NCBI GenBank assembly: GCA_009760855.2
Contig: WPIO01000096.1
Coordinates: 1,306,501 to 1,370,500, forward strand
Length of the DNA: 64,000 bases
Source: Cristatella mucedo
Taxonomy: Eukaryota; Bryozoa; Phylactolaemata; Cristatellidae
Direction: 5' to 3'
Shown here: positions 1 through 12,480 of the stretch, piece after piece
How the letters are laid out: the number at the start of each line of letters is the position of its first letter
Position numbering within the stretch: position 1 is the stretch's first letter
Translations under genes and position numbers: made by a program
The notes under the pieces: generated by a model
Database searches by the model: none
The model's input: the letters and a program-made list of their open reading frames with translations, nothing else
Told to the model about the DNA's origin: nothing

Positions 1-790
1 CAATAGGTGTGTTTTTATGTTCTTTTTAAATGTGGTCAAGTCAGGGGATGTTGTGACACTAGTCAGGAGTGAGTTCCAGGCTTCGATAGCGTACGAACTA
101 AATGCACGGTCTCCAAAGAATCTGAAGTTTGTAGGAAGTATTGGTAAACGGTTGCATTCCGGAAAGCGGGTGGTACGATGCTTGGCCTGGTGGGGAAATA
201 TATCTGAGAGATAGGCTAGGTCCAAGGAATGAAGTGACCTGAACGTGAGCGACAAAAGCGTAAAGTCGAACCGTTACTTGAATATTTGCCATGGCAGGTC
301 GGCGAGAAGTGGTAGGATATTTCAACTCTGACGTCCACGGCAGACAAGCCTAGCTGCAGAGTTTTGCATCAGGTGCAATCGCCTGATCGCACATGCCGGT
401 AGGCCAGTAAGCAGTAACTTGCAGAAGTCGAGAAGGGATGTCAGAAATGCATCATTCCTGAGTGTCATTTTCATTTCATGAGTGAGGGTATTGAGGCTGC
501 CGGTCGAGTCTGAATGCAGATCAAGAAGACTCTCATCACAAACAGATTTCAAAAACCTGTCCATGTTAATGCTTTGCAAGTTACGTCGCTTGACAAGTTC
601 GACATTACTCTGTACGTATACTGGAGCAGGAACAGTAAACGAGACCAAACATAGATCTGACAGGGTCAGTTGGCTCAACACAAGATCAGTGGGGAGGAAA
701 TCCTTATTAATCACGAGATCTCAAATATGGCAACCGGCGTGAGTGGTAGGATTAACAAGCTGGACCAAACCAAAATTCTCCACTCCCTGA
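1..790 (-). mobile_element. LINE-A copy, internally deleted, running off the window edge
   Basis: Read on the minus strand, positions 790-450 encode the end of a LINE endonuclease: QLVNPTTHAG, one stop, then DLVINKD, matching the usual QLV..PTH..GHTLDLVI block, followed by the linker. At about 450 the same frame passes straight into the C-terminal region (LLDFCKLLLTGLPA, LQNSAARLV-like), which continues towards position 1 as the LKSFGDRAF-like tail. The whole reverse transcriptase domain is missing. The open stretch 714-322 spans the junction, so the deletion kept the frame. The 3' tail lies outside the window. Family assignment rests on similarity to other copies here. Confidence 0.75.
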
Positions 791-3700
791 GGCTTTGAGC
801 ATGCTATTGAAAATGCTTCGGATTAACATATACTTATATTTGTGATTGTATAGAAAGAGGTACGTTACAATCATTACCGGATAATTTTTATCAATTGAGC
901 TATCGCTCTTTGGAAATGCACTGCATTTGTCGGAAATGGTGCAGTCAGACCCTGCAATTATCATCAATAATCGCGAATAGTTAGAAATGTGGCCAGGCAA
1001 TGCTCTAAACTGCATTGAGCGTTACAGCTCACTAGCTGCAAGATGCAATAACATGAGAATTCTCAACCAATCATGCATATACAATTGAGGGCGACACGGG
1101 CTACAATGGTCTGTGCAAATATGTCACAATCACTTTTAATTACCAGCAATTAAACAAGAAATTGACTCAAAAAGTTTTAGTCCAAATAGTATATACACAG
1201 GTCCTATCTTGAAAGTGAATTTAGACCCAAAATAAAATTTACTGCCTAATCTCTGGCAATGCACATTGATAGATGACGATTTGCGGTTGAACACGAAAAT
1301 GTTTAATGATTAATTTTTGCAAGACGAAGCTCCCACTTTTCTTTCTTATTACACGCCACATCACTTCAAGCCACTGCACACGTTTAATCTCGGGCAATTA
1401 ATGAAAATAGACCACGGTGGCTATGCTAGAAGCTGACAATTCACTCGCTCCTTAATCACAAGTCTGCTGGAAAAAAGCTACAATTTACACTTCATACAAG
1501 TTTTCCATTTTCACTGTGAAGCCATTCAACTTAATGACTTTTGCACATCGGCTATAAATAAATGCAAGGCGATCAAAAAGCCACGGCTGAAGCTAGTAAA
1601 GGCATGCACACATTATTACTAGCGAGTTAAGCCATGCATTTTCGCAGTTTGAAGGCTAACTATGGAAACCTGAAGCTGAAAAGCCACTAGGTGGTGGTAA
1701 TAATAATGCGCTTGCATAGCACTCGCTGAGAACTGAACCTCTCAAGTCAATATACAGGCGCTGCATATAAAGCATAGCAAAATTTGTGATGGCAGCATCA
1801 GCATGCTTGAGAGGGCCAGGAACGAACACATATTTGTAGCCATATATAATTATACAACACCATGTATATACATAACTCAACATGGTATTGATTTACACAG
1901 CTCAAGTATTAGGCAGCTTGATATGATAAACGTGCCTGCAATGAGCTTTACCGCGATTCTTATAACGTCCATTGATCGCTTTTGCAAGTAGACATGCTAT
2001 CATTCCTTTTTTGGGAAGATTACTAAGCAGCAGACAAATCTGGAGCTGAGTTTTGATACACTGCTTAGTGCTGGCTACCCTCGAACAACCAAAGCGAGGC
2101 TGGTCGGCCGATCGTGCAGAACAAGGTTAACTCACAGCCCAACTATCCCCTAACAGCAGAGAGAACTGGCGACTACTATAGAGTCTACACTGGCTCGTAT
2201 ATGACCACCTGCAGTAGAATAGACTAAAAAGCCAGTAGTAGCGCAAAGTTCGAAAAATGCACTGTATCCTACGATCTCATTGGCTGGAGTTCTAGTGGAA
2301 AGTCACGGCTTAAGATGACTCTGGGAAGTTCGTAGTCTTTCCGTGCTGCTCTCTCATTGATGAACACTCTGCTACGCTCGAGGACATATCGCAAGCAGCT
2401 TGGCAGCGAAAAAAAAGGAACAAACCCATAGCCCTAATGGCCGCTGAAAACCAGACATCTGTGTAACTTGCCAAACAAACGGGTCCGAAATTTCATGCGG
2501 TGCTCGCTCAATGTAGGATTACAATCCAGACAATAAGTCAAAGAAGTGCACCGAGTCTTCACAAGAATGAATCAAGCGAATGCAACCCGCCGCTTCTTTT
2601 TCTTTATAGAGTATTATTATCGCCTACTGATACCAAGCCCTACTAGCCCATCTAGTCCCTCAAAGGTGTTTTTAGTATGAAATCAAAGTTCTTGCGAACG
2701 GCTTATAGGGAAAGCGATAAAGGTTATATATGTTTAAAGTATTTTTGTTTATGGTGAGCCCAGGCCGTTGGAAAAACGTATACATGAACACATGAAGGCC
2801 TAAAATCCTAAGAATAAGAACAAATATAGAATGATTAAGTGATATATACAGTACTAGAATGCAGATGTTATTAGAGGCAGCATTAACAGTGTCAGCATGT
2901 ATAAGCACAAAAGGTGGAGTCATGAAGACCCACTGAATACTCTAACTAGTAGGTGCCTTTTAGCCTCTTTTTAAACCTCATCAACTCCCAGAATGTGAGT
3001 GAGTAAGAACTGGAGTGAGTGGCCAATTGTGAGAGTATAGTAACCAAAAACAAAAGATCCTAATAAATCGAGGCTTTTACTAGCTCTTGGCAAATGCCTC
3101 GATTAACAATAGTGGGCGATGCAATGCCAAGGCCAGGGAAATACTTGTGACAGATACGCTGGAAAGGAAAATGAGCAGACCCAAAAGTGAACGACAGAAC
3201 CTTGAAGTAGGAAAGCTACAAAAATGGTAGCTATTGAATGCTGGCACAAACGGTATGTTGTGGCTACTGAGACGCTCCCGAAGGACAAGCCTGCATGGAA
3301 AGATTATCGAGAAGCAGCGGGCACAAAAATACACTGGTTATGTAAACGAGGTACTTTTAAGGGTGCTGCTATACAGCCGCGTTTGCCGAAAAAGCCCCAA
3401 TAGAACAAATGTCAACGAAAGGATTTGACACTAAACCAGGAAGCGCAGAGCTCGAGCGTCCCACGTTTAGAGAGCGATCTTTGTGGTCATACCCAGCTCG
3501 GTGCACGCATACATGGGCAGACACGGTGATTAATTATTCCTTCCGTAATTTGATAAGGCGTGAACGTAGAAAGAGCACCCTTACATAGGTTTGAGCAGTA
3601 CAACTGGCGATCTGAGGTATGTATTAATTTTTATTAAGGTTAGTATGTTCATCTCAAAGTTTGGTGAAACTGACCATCGTAAGGAGTGCCACGAAAGTGA

Positions 3701-3829
3701 TGTATAATCACAATTCTTGTCTGGTATTTAGAGCTATTCACTCTGCAGAGTCAGAAATGCTTAGGGGTGGGGGCTACTGCTGCCTACCTAGGAACGGAAA
3801 CATGGGTAGAGTATCTCTGCTTGTAGAGT
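791..3829. other. No recognisable gene
   Basis: AT-rich unique-looking sequence. Open frames are short and show no family motif or repeat match to the rest of the window. By position it would be intron of the minus-strand LRP-like gene. Confidence 0.5.
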
Positions 3830-5340
3830 ATCTATCTTTCGGTAGCTTTTTGACACTATCGGTCGCCAGGTTCTTCTAGGCCGCCGATCATCTTGGCTGG
3901 GCATTACTGGCACTTTGTTGCAACGGTTCAGGTTGAGCTGGTTTATGCCAGCAGTTAACGCGATCGCCGAGACCAAGGTCTGGCTAATGTGAGCTCGCAC
4001 CCCGAGGCACATGTGAAGTGCCTGAGTATAAATTATGCTCTCTCAGGGAACGTTATCGATGCATTAGATTTGTTTATTTATTAACCTTAGTAAGACACTA
4101 TAGAGCATTGATGAGAATGAACACAGATCATCCAAGAAACCTGTAAAAAATAGGGTACCTTGGGGTTGCTCTGCTTGGTCCAGCTCTTTTCGCGGGTAAT
4201 ACTTTTTCTCATGCCGATGCAATAGCCACGCCCTGCGTAGGCTTTCACTTCAATGCGGATGATCTCGGTTGCACCTTTGCTTTGATCCCTCCCAGCCCTC
4301 CAGCACGTCAAATCCTCTCAAGTCACATTTAATGACATCCGCACGTGGATGGTAGTATGTTTTCTTAAATTGAAGGGTGGTAAAACGAGCGCACTAGATA
4401 TGAGCAAACCAAGTGTGCTTCCGAAATTAGAAATGCTAAAGCTCAAACTCGGCTCTGCCAGACTGGATCTTCAGTTAGACCAGCACAAATTCAAGTAGCT
4501 CTCATGTTCCACAGTGACCTTTCGTTAGACGACATCACCAGATCCTCAATCAAGTTTGCCTACTCTCGGCTGCACGACGTTGCTAGAATCTGGGCTTGAT
4601 AGGACAGGAGTAACACATCTATGTGTGTCTCGTGCCTTTGAGAATCCTGTGTTGGCTTTTGTAATTCAATTGCCGGTCTACTGGCTTGCCCAATCAGCAG
4701 CTCTCTGCTGGTGCAAACTTCTGCAGCTAGGCTTGTCAGTCGCTAGCATCGCAGTTGCCACATCTCACCAGTTCTCGCCGACCTGCATTGGCTACTGCAG
4801 TCGAGCAGAGCATTGACTTCAAGGTTTCGTTGCTCACTTGTAGGCCTGTTCAAGCTTTCGGTCAAGGTTACTTATCAGATCTACTGCCTCACCAGGCTGA
4901 GCTTCGTGTCAGAAACTTTTGGGAATCTGAAGTTTACTTTTACCTCGTATAAACCTCAAGCGTTTTGGAGGCCGTGCCATTAGTTTGTACGCAGGCGAAG
5001 CTTGGAAATCACTCCGGATTTGAGTCACGGCATCCCTACCTTGATCATACGTAAAAAAATTTAAAAACGCACTTTTTTATGACGGCATTTAGTTTGTCCC
5101 TGTGATTGTTTCTTTAAGTGCTGATGCCTGCTGAATCTGTATGCAGCAGCTAACGACACTTGCATGCTGACCCTGTTCATGTCACCCTAACCATGTTATT
5201 TTTGTTGCTTATCGAGCCTGCTACCACTCACAATCTGATCGCGATTCTATGCAGGAAATGTAAAGCACCTAGAAAGAGACTGAGTTCCTTGAGGCTGTGT
5301 TATTAAGTGTGTTATTATTAATGATAGTATTATATTTATG
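3830..5340 (+). mobile_element. LINE-A copy, degenerate, with a nested SINE-2
   Basis: The sequence aligns by eye with the better preserved LINE-A copy at 8025-9345. The reverse transcriptase start (cagctttcgatgctatcgat-like) is near 3840, and the region equivalent to ggagactacagagtattgac is near 4100. After the RT comes the C-terminal region, ending at about 5260-5335 with the CGCCTAGAAAGAGA...TTATTATTA tail. The frame is broken repeatedly. The element is split at about 3932-4075 by a SINE-2 insertion. Confidence 0.75.
3932..4075 (+). mobile_element. SINE-2 copy nested in LINE-A
   Basis: It matches the SINE-2 copies at 15520, 27498 and 56695. The head has gagctggttt...gcagttaa, the middle has gaccaaggtctgg...ccccgaggc (box-B region), and the tail has gtgaagtgcctgagta...gctctctcagggaacg. 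LINE-A sequence stops just before it and resumes just after it, so it is a younger insertion. Confidence 0.7.
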
Positions 5341-6387
5341 TCTTTTGCCTTTTATCTCAGTAATTTAAATGAAATCACTATTCCTTTGTGATGGCAATTT
5401 TGTATCAGAATGCTTATTGTGTAGCAATTCCTCCATTACTCTTTTCAAAATTGTTATATATATATATATATATATATATACGAACTGCTGATCCATTTTG
5501 ATAGCCATGACTTTTTTCAAAGTTAAACTGGTCTATCCGTTTTCAATTGGTATGAAGCAATAGCCACCACAGCTTTAACAGTCGGCTGTGCTTTAATGTA
5601 TTAACCGGTAATTATTAATTTATTAACATTTAATATTATATTATTATTATATTATATTTAATATTATTTATTAACAATTAATTTATTAACTTTAATGTGT
5701 TAACAGGTAATGGCAAATGCAAATAACTTGGCCATAGCGGCTGGCGATGTACTTGAAAAGAAACTTGTAATTATAATAATGTCGACTATTGATCGGTTGT
5801 GGTGAGCTACCTTGACGGAGATTAAACAGTAGTATGGGGGTGAACATTTCGCTAGAATCGAAGCAATGACCAAGGTTAATGAAATAAAAGATATACTGGT
5901 GTTTAAATCCTGCATACAACTAGCAGTTACAAGCTTTGAGTAAAATTCAGAATAAATAACTCGTTTGTATAGTTACCCAAGAAAACGTAATCTTTATTCA
6001 GGTGCTTTCCACATGCTACGCGGGGTGCCAACCCTTCGCCTATCTTGGCCAGAGCTTAGTCTGAACGAGTCCCCTAACCGCCGTGCTAAACTAGTAGACC
6101 ATTTGAAAACTAACGGTCTCTGGTTACTCGGTGTAACGCTCAGTACACATGTCTCAATCGAACTCAGCAGAAAACACGCCCGCTAGAGAAATAATTTGTA
6201 GACTAGTTTGCTATTCCCAAGCTAATTGCCGTTACCCATAGTCACGATTGACGAGGGTTATTACAATTTCAAAATATAAAAACAATTAACTCAGCAGCAG
6301 CAAATGTTATATGCTGCTATTTTATTATCGCTTCTTAAAATTTGAGTAAAATTAAGACATGACGTCACAGATGCCACTGGTACGTAC
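5341..6387. other. Intronic sequence with a short (TA)n run
   Basis: No gene is recognised. There is a (TA)n run at about 5454-5480 and AT-rich TTATTAA low-complexity sequence at 5600-5700. The stretch lies downstream of the last placed LRP-like exon. Confidence 0.5.
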
Positions 6388-6588
6388 CTGATCCGCTCAG
6401 CTTAGCACGGATAATTGAAGCTCTAAGAAGCTCAGTCCAGTAAAGATATCCACCCACAGGGTCGTAATCGAATGCAAAAATTAACCCGCTGTGTTGAAAC
6501 GAGAATCTTTCGTATTCGAGTCGTGACACTCCAAGAGATATGTGAAAAAGTGCACTGAGGTTAGAAAAGCATAGCACTGCCCCCTTTT
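6388..6588 (-). CDS. LRP-like gene exon: first blade of the fourth propeller
   Basis: This 201-nt exon has a TTTTTATTTTAG acceptor and a GGATCAG|GTACGT donor. It encodes an LDLR class B segment with the core FAFDYDPVGGYLYWTELL, followed by IIRAKLSGSG. The layout matches the 204-nt exon at 60299 and the 216-nt exon at 35006, including a phase 1 start and end. An alternative inner acceptor (CTAACCTCAG, start 6554) would give 167 nt. I prefer the outer one because it keeps the frame and the length of its paralogues. YWTD propellers bind extracellular ligands. The next exons (196-nt type) are not seen to the left and should lie outside the window. Confidence 0.85.
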
Positions 6589-7227
6589 CTAAAATAAAAA
6601 ATAAATAAAGGCGAGTATTGCGAATAGTCATAGCGGTATGGATACCTTGATACTTTGTTTTCGCCTAAGGATACAAAAATCGCTCCTTATGATCGTTATA
6701 AAAGCTGATAAGGATTTGCATTCGTCAGGTAGTGAGAGCAATCCAAAGCACCGCAGTGACTGTACACTGAGATAAAACGTGTATAAGAATAGGAGAGGGT
6801 CAAGCACATGCGTATTACAGTTTTATGCAAGCTAGTCGTATTAGAGAAGAAATCAAAACGGCATATATAGAAAGTATCCTAGGGGAATGTGCATATGTGC
6901 AACACATTTTCTTAATCAAAATAAAGTTAAGTCCTATACACTATCAAAGCATATCGAAGATGTAATAGGTTCTAATTAAGGCTTGGCATAGCAGTCTTGT
7001 AATTATGTTTAAGCGTGCTGATTAAAATTGAGATTCATTTTGCATTTGTTTAGAGTATGTGTTTTCGTCATATGAGTACTTACTATATCCTCAATGTTTT
7101 CACAGCAAGACAAACCCGATTGCTGGGCGTAAGTTCACTTTCCAAGTCTTAGCTGTCCTGCGTATCCTTCGAAACTCTATCACGCGAGGTAAACAGCTAT
7201 AATTACAGGTTATAGGATATTTCCGCC
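6589..7227. other. Intron, no feature seen
   Basis: Unique AT-rich sequence between the 6388 exon and a LINE-A tail. It lies in the long intron separating two propellers. Confidence 0.5.
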
Positions 7228-7815
7228 CCTGATCGTTTAATAATAATAATAATAATGAACTTGATAAAGCGCCCTCAGAATACTCAATCTCTTACTAGGT
7301 GCTTTACATTGGCTGCAAAGAGAAACGCTATTGAATGGTGGGTAATATCATGCTTGATAAACAACATCAATAACAAGGTTAAGGGTGAAATGCACAGGGT
7401 TAGCATGCAAATGTGGTAAGTGGCAGCATGCACAGTGTCAGCACGCATGAGCACATCAAGGACGAATCACAGGGACCCACTAAATGCTGTCCTCAATGGG
7501 TGTGTTTTTAAGTTCTTTTTAAATGTGGTCAAGTCAGGGGATGTTGTGATGCAGGTCGGGAGGGAGTTACAATCTTTGGGAGCATACGAACTAAACTCAG
7601 GGTCTCCAAAGGATTTGAAGTTTGTACGTGGTATTGGTAGCCTGTTGGATTCCGAAAAGCTGGTGGTGCGATGCTTGGCCTGGTGGGGGTAGATCTGAGA
7701 GGCTGGAACCATAGAATGAAGTGACCTAAAGTGAGCTGCTAAACCTAGAAATTGATCCGTTGCTTGATGGGAAGCCAGTGCACGTGGGCGGGAAGTGGTG
7801 AGATGTAGCAACTGT
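7228..7815 (-). mobile_element. LINE-A 3' end
   Basis: It begins on the plus strand with (TAA)n and the inverted tail (aacttgataaagcgccctca). On the minus strand it then encodes the conserved C-terminus TNFKSFGDPEFSSYAPKDCNSLP. A (CA)n-associated repeat lies at its 5' side. It is 5'-truncated and carries no RT motif. Confidence 0.8.
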
Positions 7816-7824
7816 CACATTTAG

Positions 7825-7925
7825 CCCCGAACATTTCCCAACCTGGTGGACCCTGGGACATTTCCTCCCGGACATTTCCCAAGGTGTAGTACATCTTCCC
7901 CTATGTTGATGTTCTTATAACTAAG
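7825..7925 (-). repeat. Unclassified dispersed repeat with GGGAAATGTCC motifs
   Basis: It contains several copies of acatttccc (reverse ggGAAATGT) and ends in ccctatgttgatgttcttataactaag. The same end occurs in inverted orientation at 12328-12356, followed by similar GGGGAAATGTCC motifs. A (CA)n tract abuts the end. The family is unknown to me. Confidence 0.5.
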
Positions 7926-7938
7926 AATACGCACACAT

Positions 7939-7940
<2 letters not shown>

Positions 7941-8020
<80 letters not shown>
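7941..8020 (+). repeat. (AC)35 (AT)5 microsatellite
   Basis: An uninterrupted dinucleotide run lies between an unclassified repeat and the 5' truncation point of a LINE-A copy. Confidence 0.95.
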
Positions 8021-8024
8021 GGTC

Positions 8025-9345
8025 GAAATAATCTTCGTATTTTGCTCGATCTCTTGGCAGCTTTCGATGCTATCGATCACAAAGTTCTTCTAGAGCGCCT
8101 CTCATCTCGTCTGTGCATCACTGGCATTACTCTACAATGGTTCAGATCAAATCTTAATTGGAGACTACAGAGTATTGACGTGAATGGACGAAGATCATCC
8201 GAAGTACCTCTGAAATATGGGGCACCTCAGGGCTCCGTGGTAGGTCTGGTTCTTTTAACGGTTTACACTCTCCCTCTCGCTGATGTGATTGCCAAGCACA
8301 ATCTAGGCTTTCACTTCTATGCGGATGACTCTCAGTTGAACCTTTGCTTTGATCCCTTCGAGCCTTCGAGCACCTCAAATTGTGTCAACTCACTTCCTGC
8401 ATGTATTCACGACGCCCGCATATGGATGGCAGCACATTTTCTGAAACTAAACGTTGCTAAAATAACTTACTAGCTATGGGCAAACCTAGTGTGATTAGGA
8501 AATTGGAAAAGTTGACTCCCAAAAATGGCTCTGCCAACATATCTCCTGTTGAATCAGCTCGAAATCAAAGTATCATATTCCAAAGCGACCTCTCGTTAGA
8601 CGATCACATCAGCTCCATGGTCAAGACTGCCTACTTTCAGCTACATAACATTGCTACAACTCGGGCTAGTTTGGAAAAGGCCTACCGGCATGTGCAATCA
8701 GGCAATTACAGCTTGTACAAAACTCTGCAGCCAGGCATGTCTGTCGTGAACGTTGCAGTTGCCTCATCACACTACTTCTCGCGGACCTGCACTGGTGAAC
8801 AGTCAAGCAACGGATCGACTTCAAACCTTTTGTCGCTAACTTTTTGGTCACCTCATTCTTTGGCTCCAGCCTATCTCTCAGATCTACTCCCCCACCAGGC
8901 CAAGCATCGTAAGGCCTGCTTTTCGGAATCAAACAGTTTACCAATACCTCGTACAAATCTCTCATCATTTGGAGACCCTGCAATTTAGTTCGTATGCTCT
9001 CAAAGCCAGGATCTCCCTCCCAACTTCCATCAGAACATCTCCTGACTTGACCACATTTTAAAAGAACCTAAAAGTACACCTATTTAGGACAGCATTTAGT
9101 AGGTCCCTGTGATTCGTCCTTCATGTGCTTATGTATGCTGACACTGTCGGTGCTGCAACTAACCACATTTGCATGCTTACCCTTTGCATGTCACCACTAA
9201 CTACGTTGTTCATGTTGTCTATCAAGCATGATATTACTCACGATTCAATCGCGTTTTCCTCTGCAGCAAATACACAGAACCTAGGAAGAGATTAAGTTCT
9301 CTTAGGGCACTTTATAAATTTCATCATTATTAACAATGTTATAAT
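8025..9345 (+). mobile_element. LINE-A copy with reverse transcriptase domain, 5'-truncated
   Basis: This is the best preserved LINE-A copy. The frame 8028-8473 encodes RT motifs in order: LLDLLAAFDAIDHKVLLERL, then KYGAPQGSVVG, then GFHFYADDSQ, which holds the catalytic YADD. A frameshift follows near 8465, and the thumb/C-terminal part resumes at 8476-8988 (MGKPSVIRKLEKL, FQSDLSLDDHISS). The 3' end carries the CCTAGGAAGAGATT hairpin-type tail near 9275-9345. The endonuclease is absent. Motif style places it in the CR1/L2/Jockey group (inference). It is inactive. Confidence 0.85.
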
Positions 9346-9423
9346 TTTTATGAAGTTCAAGCTCTATTTAAAAATCAGCTGAATATAATTGGAAGGATGG
9401 ACGGATTGGAAGGATGGTTTCTA

Positions 9424-9570
9424 ATGGAGCGAGCGGCGGCTGTTGCGACTGCGGCAATGGCGGCCACGGCTGCACGGGTCAGCGGCGTCGGCGAGATATA
9501 CAGTTCGGTCCCGCGGGAATTCGGCCCGCTTGACGCCGCCAGGTGCGTGTTCACACCCGTCAAAGCCTGA
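9424..9570 (+). CDS. Short GC-rich ORF with a good splice donor (possible first exon)
   Basis: A CpG-rich island in AT-rich surroundings holds an ATG and 48 codons: an alanine-rich start (MERAAAVATAAMAATAAR) and then VSGVGEIYSSVPREFGPLDAA. Inside it, GCCGCCAG|GTGCGTG at 9542/9543 is a strong donor. The stretch could therefore be a first coding exon of an unrelated plus-strand gene nested in the LRP-like intron. No domain is recognised and no following exon was found. It could also be GC-rich debris from a mobile element, since a LINE-A tail ends just upstream. Confidence 0.25.
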   Translation: MERAAAVATAAMAATAARVSGVGEIYSSVPREFGPLDAARCVFTPVKA

Positions 9571-9716
9571 AAGCTACGGCATGCTGTGCATTCCTTCAAA
9601 TGAGCGCAAAGCCTCAGAGGTCTACAGAGTATAACTAGATCTCAAGAGATCACGTTACGCTATAATACGCACTAATTCAAGCGACGGAATGCGGGCAAGG
9701 GTGGATTTAGGCGGCG

Positions 9717-10060
9717 GAGGTGCGGCCTACCCTAAGCCCCAACTCCTAAGGTCTAAACCATAAACCCTAAACATTAAAACAACTAAACCCAAACACTACG
9801 CCCTAAACACTAAACCCTGAAATCCTAAAACCCTAAAATCCTAAATCCTAAGCGAGGAACCAAAAGTCCTAAACCCCTAAACCCCTAAACCCTTAACCCT
9901 AAAAACAAAGCACTAAGCTCTAAGCCCTTAGGCTTAAACCCTAAACTCTAAAACTCTAAAACCCTAAACCCTAAAACCCTAAAACCCTAAAACTCTAATA
10001 CCCTAAAACCTAAAACGCTAAAACCCTAAAACCCTAAACACAAAACCCGTATCCCCAAAT
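9717..10060 (+). repeat. Degenerate CCCTAAA/CCCTAAAA array (telomere-like)
   Basis: About 340 bp is made mostly of ccctaaa and ccctaaaa units with point variants such as actctaaaa and atcctaaat. CCCTAAA is the complement of the plant-type TTTAGGG unit, not the usual animal TTAGGG. The array is interstitial and decayed, so it is not a functional telomere. Confidence 0.85.
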
Positions 10061-10079
10061 CATTTACCGGCGAGAAATG

Positions 10080-10150
10080 TGCCTAACCCCAGGGGGGAAA
10101 TGTCCGGGGAAATTTCCGGGGAAATGTTCGGGGAAAAACATCCGTAGGAA
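10080..10150 (+). repeat. Short tandem GGGGAAATTTCC/GGGGAAATGTCC block
   Basis: Four or five near copies of ccggggaaatgt-like units lie immediately after the CCCTAAA array. The motif is shared with the unclassified repeat at 7825 and 12328. Confidence 0.5.
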
Positions 10151-10305
10151 AATTTCTGTACCCCATAATTACACGCTCACCGAGTTCCTCTGTGGCACAT
10201 CCAGCTGGTAAACCAGAGGCGAGCTGGTGCCCCGCTTTACCACAAAAACCAATCGGGCAGCGGCCGAAGCTGACGCAACCCGACACCAAATTACCTAACT
10301 AGAAA

Positions 10306-11299
<994 letters not shown>

Positions 11300-11335
11300 T
11301 ATACACACACACACACACAAACACACACTTATATA

Positions 11336-11417
<82 letters not shown>

Positions 11418-11502
11418 CCTATCTCTCTCTCTCTCTCTCTCTAGATATATATATATATATATACATATATATACAAATATATATATATATATATATATAT
11501 AT
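11300..11502 (+). repeat. Composite microsatellite (AC)(CT)(TA)
   Basis: It consists of (AC)n to about 11413 with small interruptions, (CT)n at 11420-11442, and (TA)n to 11502. Confidence 0.95.
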
Positions 11503-12186
11503 GTGTATAGATATTAACATGTAAATAAGTTTATCGTCACGTATACAGTTTTCTTCTATTGCTTTAAATAGAGACTACGTCGCTATAGTGGGTTAACCCG
11601 TTAGTTCGTCAAAGGGAAATGCGATCCGATTAAATCGTGACGTACGATGGTTGGCCGATAAAATCGTTCTTTAACTATTAAAGAGTTCAAGCTGACAAAC
11701 AGGTGCTTAAAAATCACTAAAAAAAATTAAATAGTCATATAAATAATGCAATTTGCATTCAAACAACCGGCGCGTAAATAGTTTCAGCTACCAAGAGAGT
11801 TGTTGCGCTTCATCGTTTGCATATTTGGCATGATCTTGATGATTATTTGCACTAAACTTTCCTAAACACGGACATTATAATTTTTTTTTATTGAATTTTG
11901 ATAAAAAAATGGCATTTAATTGCATAGCGCTAGGTGCTACATAAGTTCATTGCAATTTATTACTTCGTGTTTTTCTTCGCATTTTTACAGTCGCGTTTTG
12001 TCGGCGCATTTGAATTACCTTGATTTTAATAAGACTCGATATGAAATTTCGATGCAACCATTAGGAGCTACTTAATTTGAATGACATCGTTGCAGTTTCA
12101 GTTGCGTTTTTGAGGATAGCGAATTTATCTGCGTGGTCAAGTCGCCGTGGTTACGATGGTAATAAACTTACCAAAACGCACTACTA
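11503..12186. other. Intron, no feature seen
   Basis: AT-rich unique sequence without an open frame of note. Confidence 0.5.
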
Positions 12187-12276
12187 CATATATATATATA
12201 TATATGATATATATATATATATATATATATATGATATATATATATATATATATATATATGATATATATATATATAT

Positions 12277-12320
<44 letters not shown>
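12187..12320 (+). repeat. (TA)n microsatellite with periodic ATGATA interruptions
   Basis: Runs of (AT) are broken at near-regular spacing by tatgata or tgtgata. Confidence 0.9.
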
Positions 12321-12322
<2 letters not shown>

Positions 12323-12327
12323 CCTTC

Positions 12328-12480
12328 TTAGTTATACATTCATCAACATAGGGGGCAATATCCTACCTCGGGGGAATGTCCTACCACGGGGACATGTCCG
12401 TGTGGGTGGTGAAACGTCCTACGGTCCACAAAGGGGAAATGCCGGGTGGAATTGTCCAGGGGTGAAATGTCGTACAGCTG
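12328..12480 (+). repeat. Unclassified dispersed repeat with GGGAAATGTCC motifs, second copy
   Basis: It starts with cttagttatacattcatcaa followed by catagggg, the inverse of the end of the 7825-7925 copy. It continues with degenerate units such as cggggacatgtcc, aaaggggaaatgcc and aggggtgaaatgtc. A (TA)n tract abuts the shared end, as (CA)n does in the other copy. Confidence 0.5.

Noticed and set aside
6388-6554. Shorter version of the 6388 exon using the CTAACCTCAG acceptor
   Set aside because: 167 nt would break the phase pattern, and it would drop the first beta strand (AVLCFSN) present in the paralogous exons.
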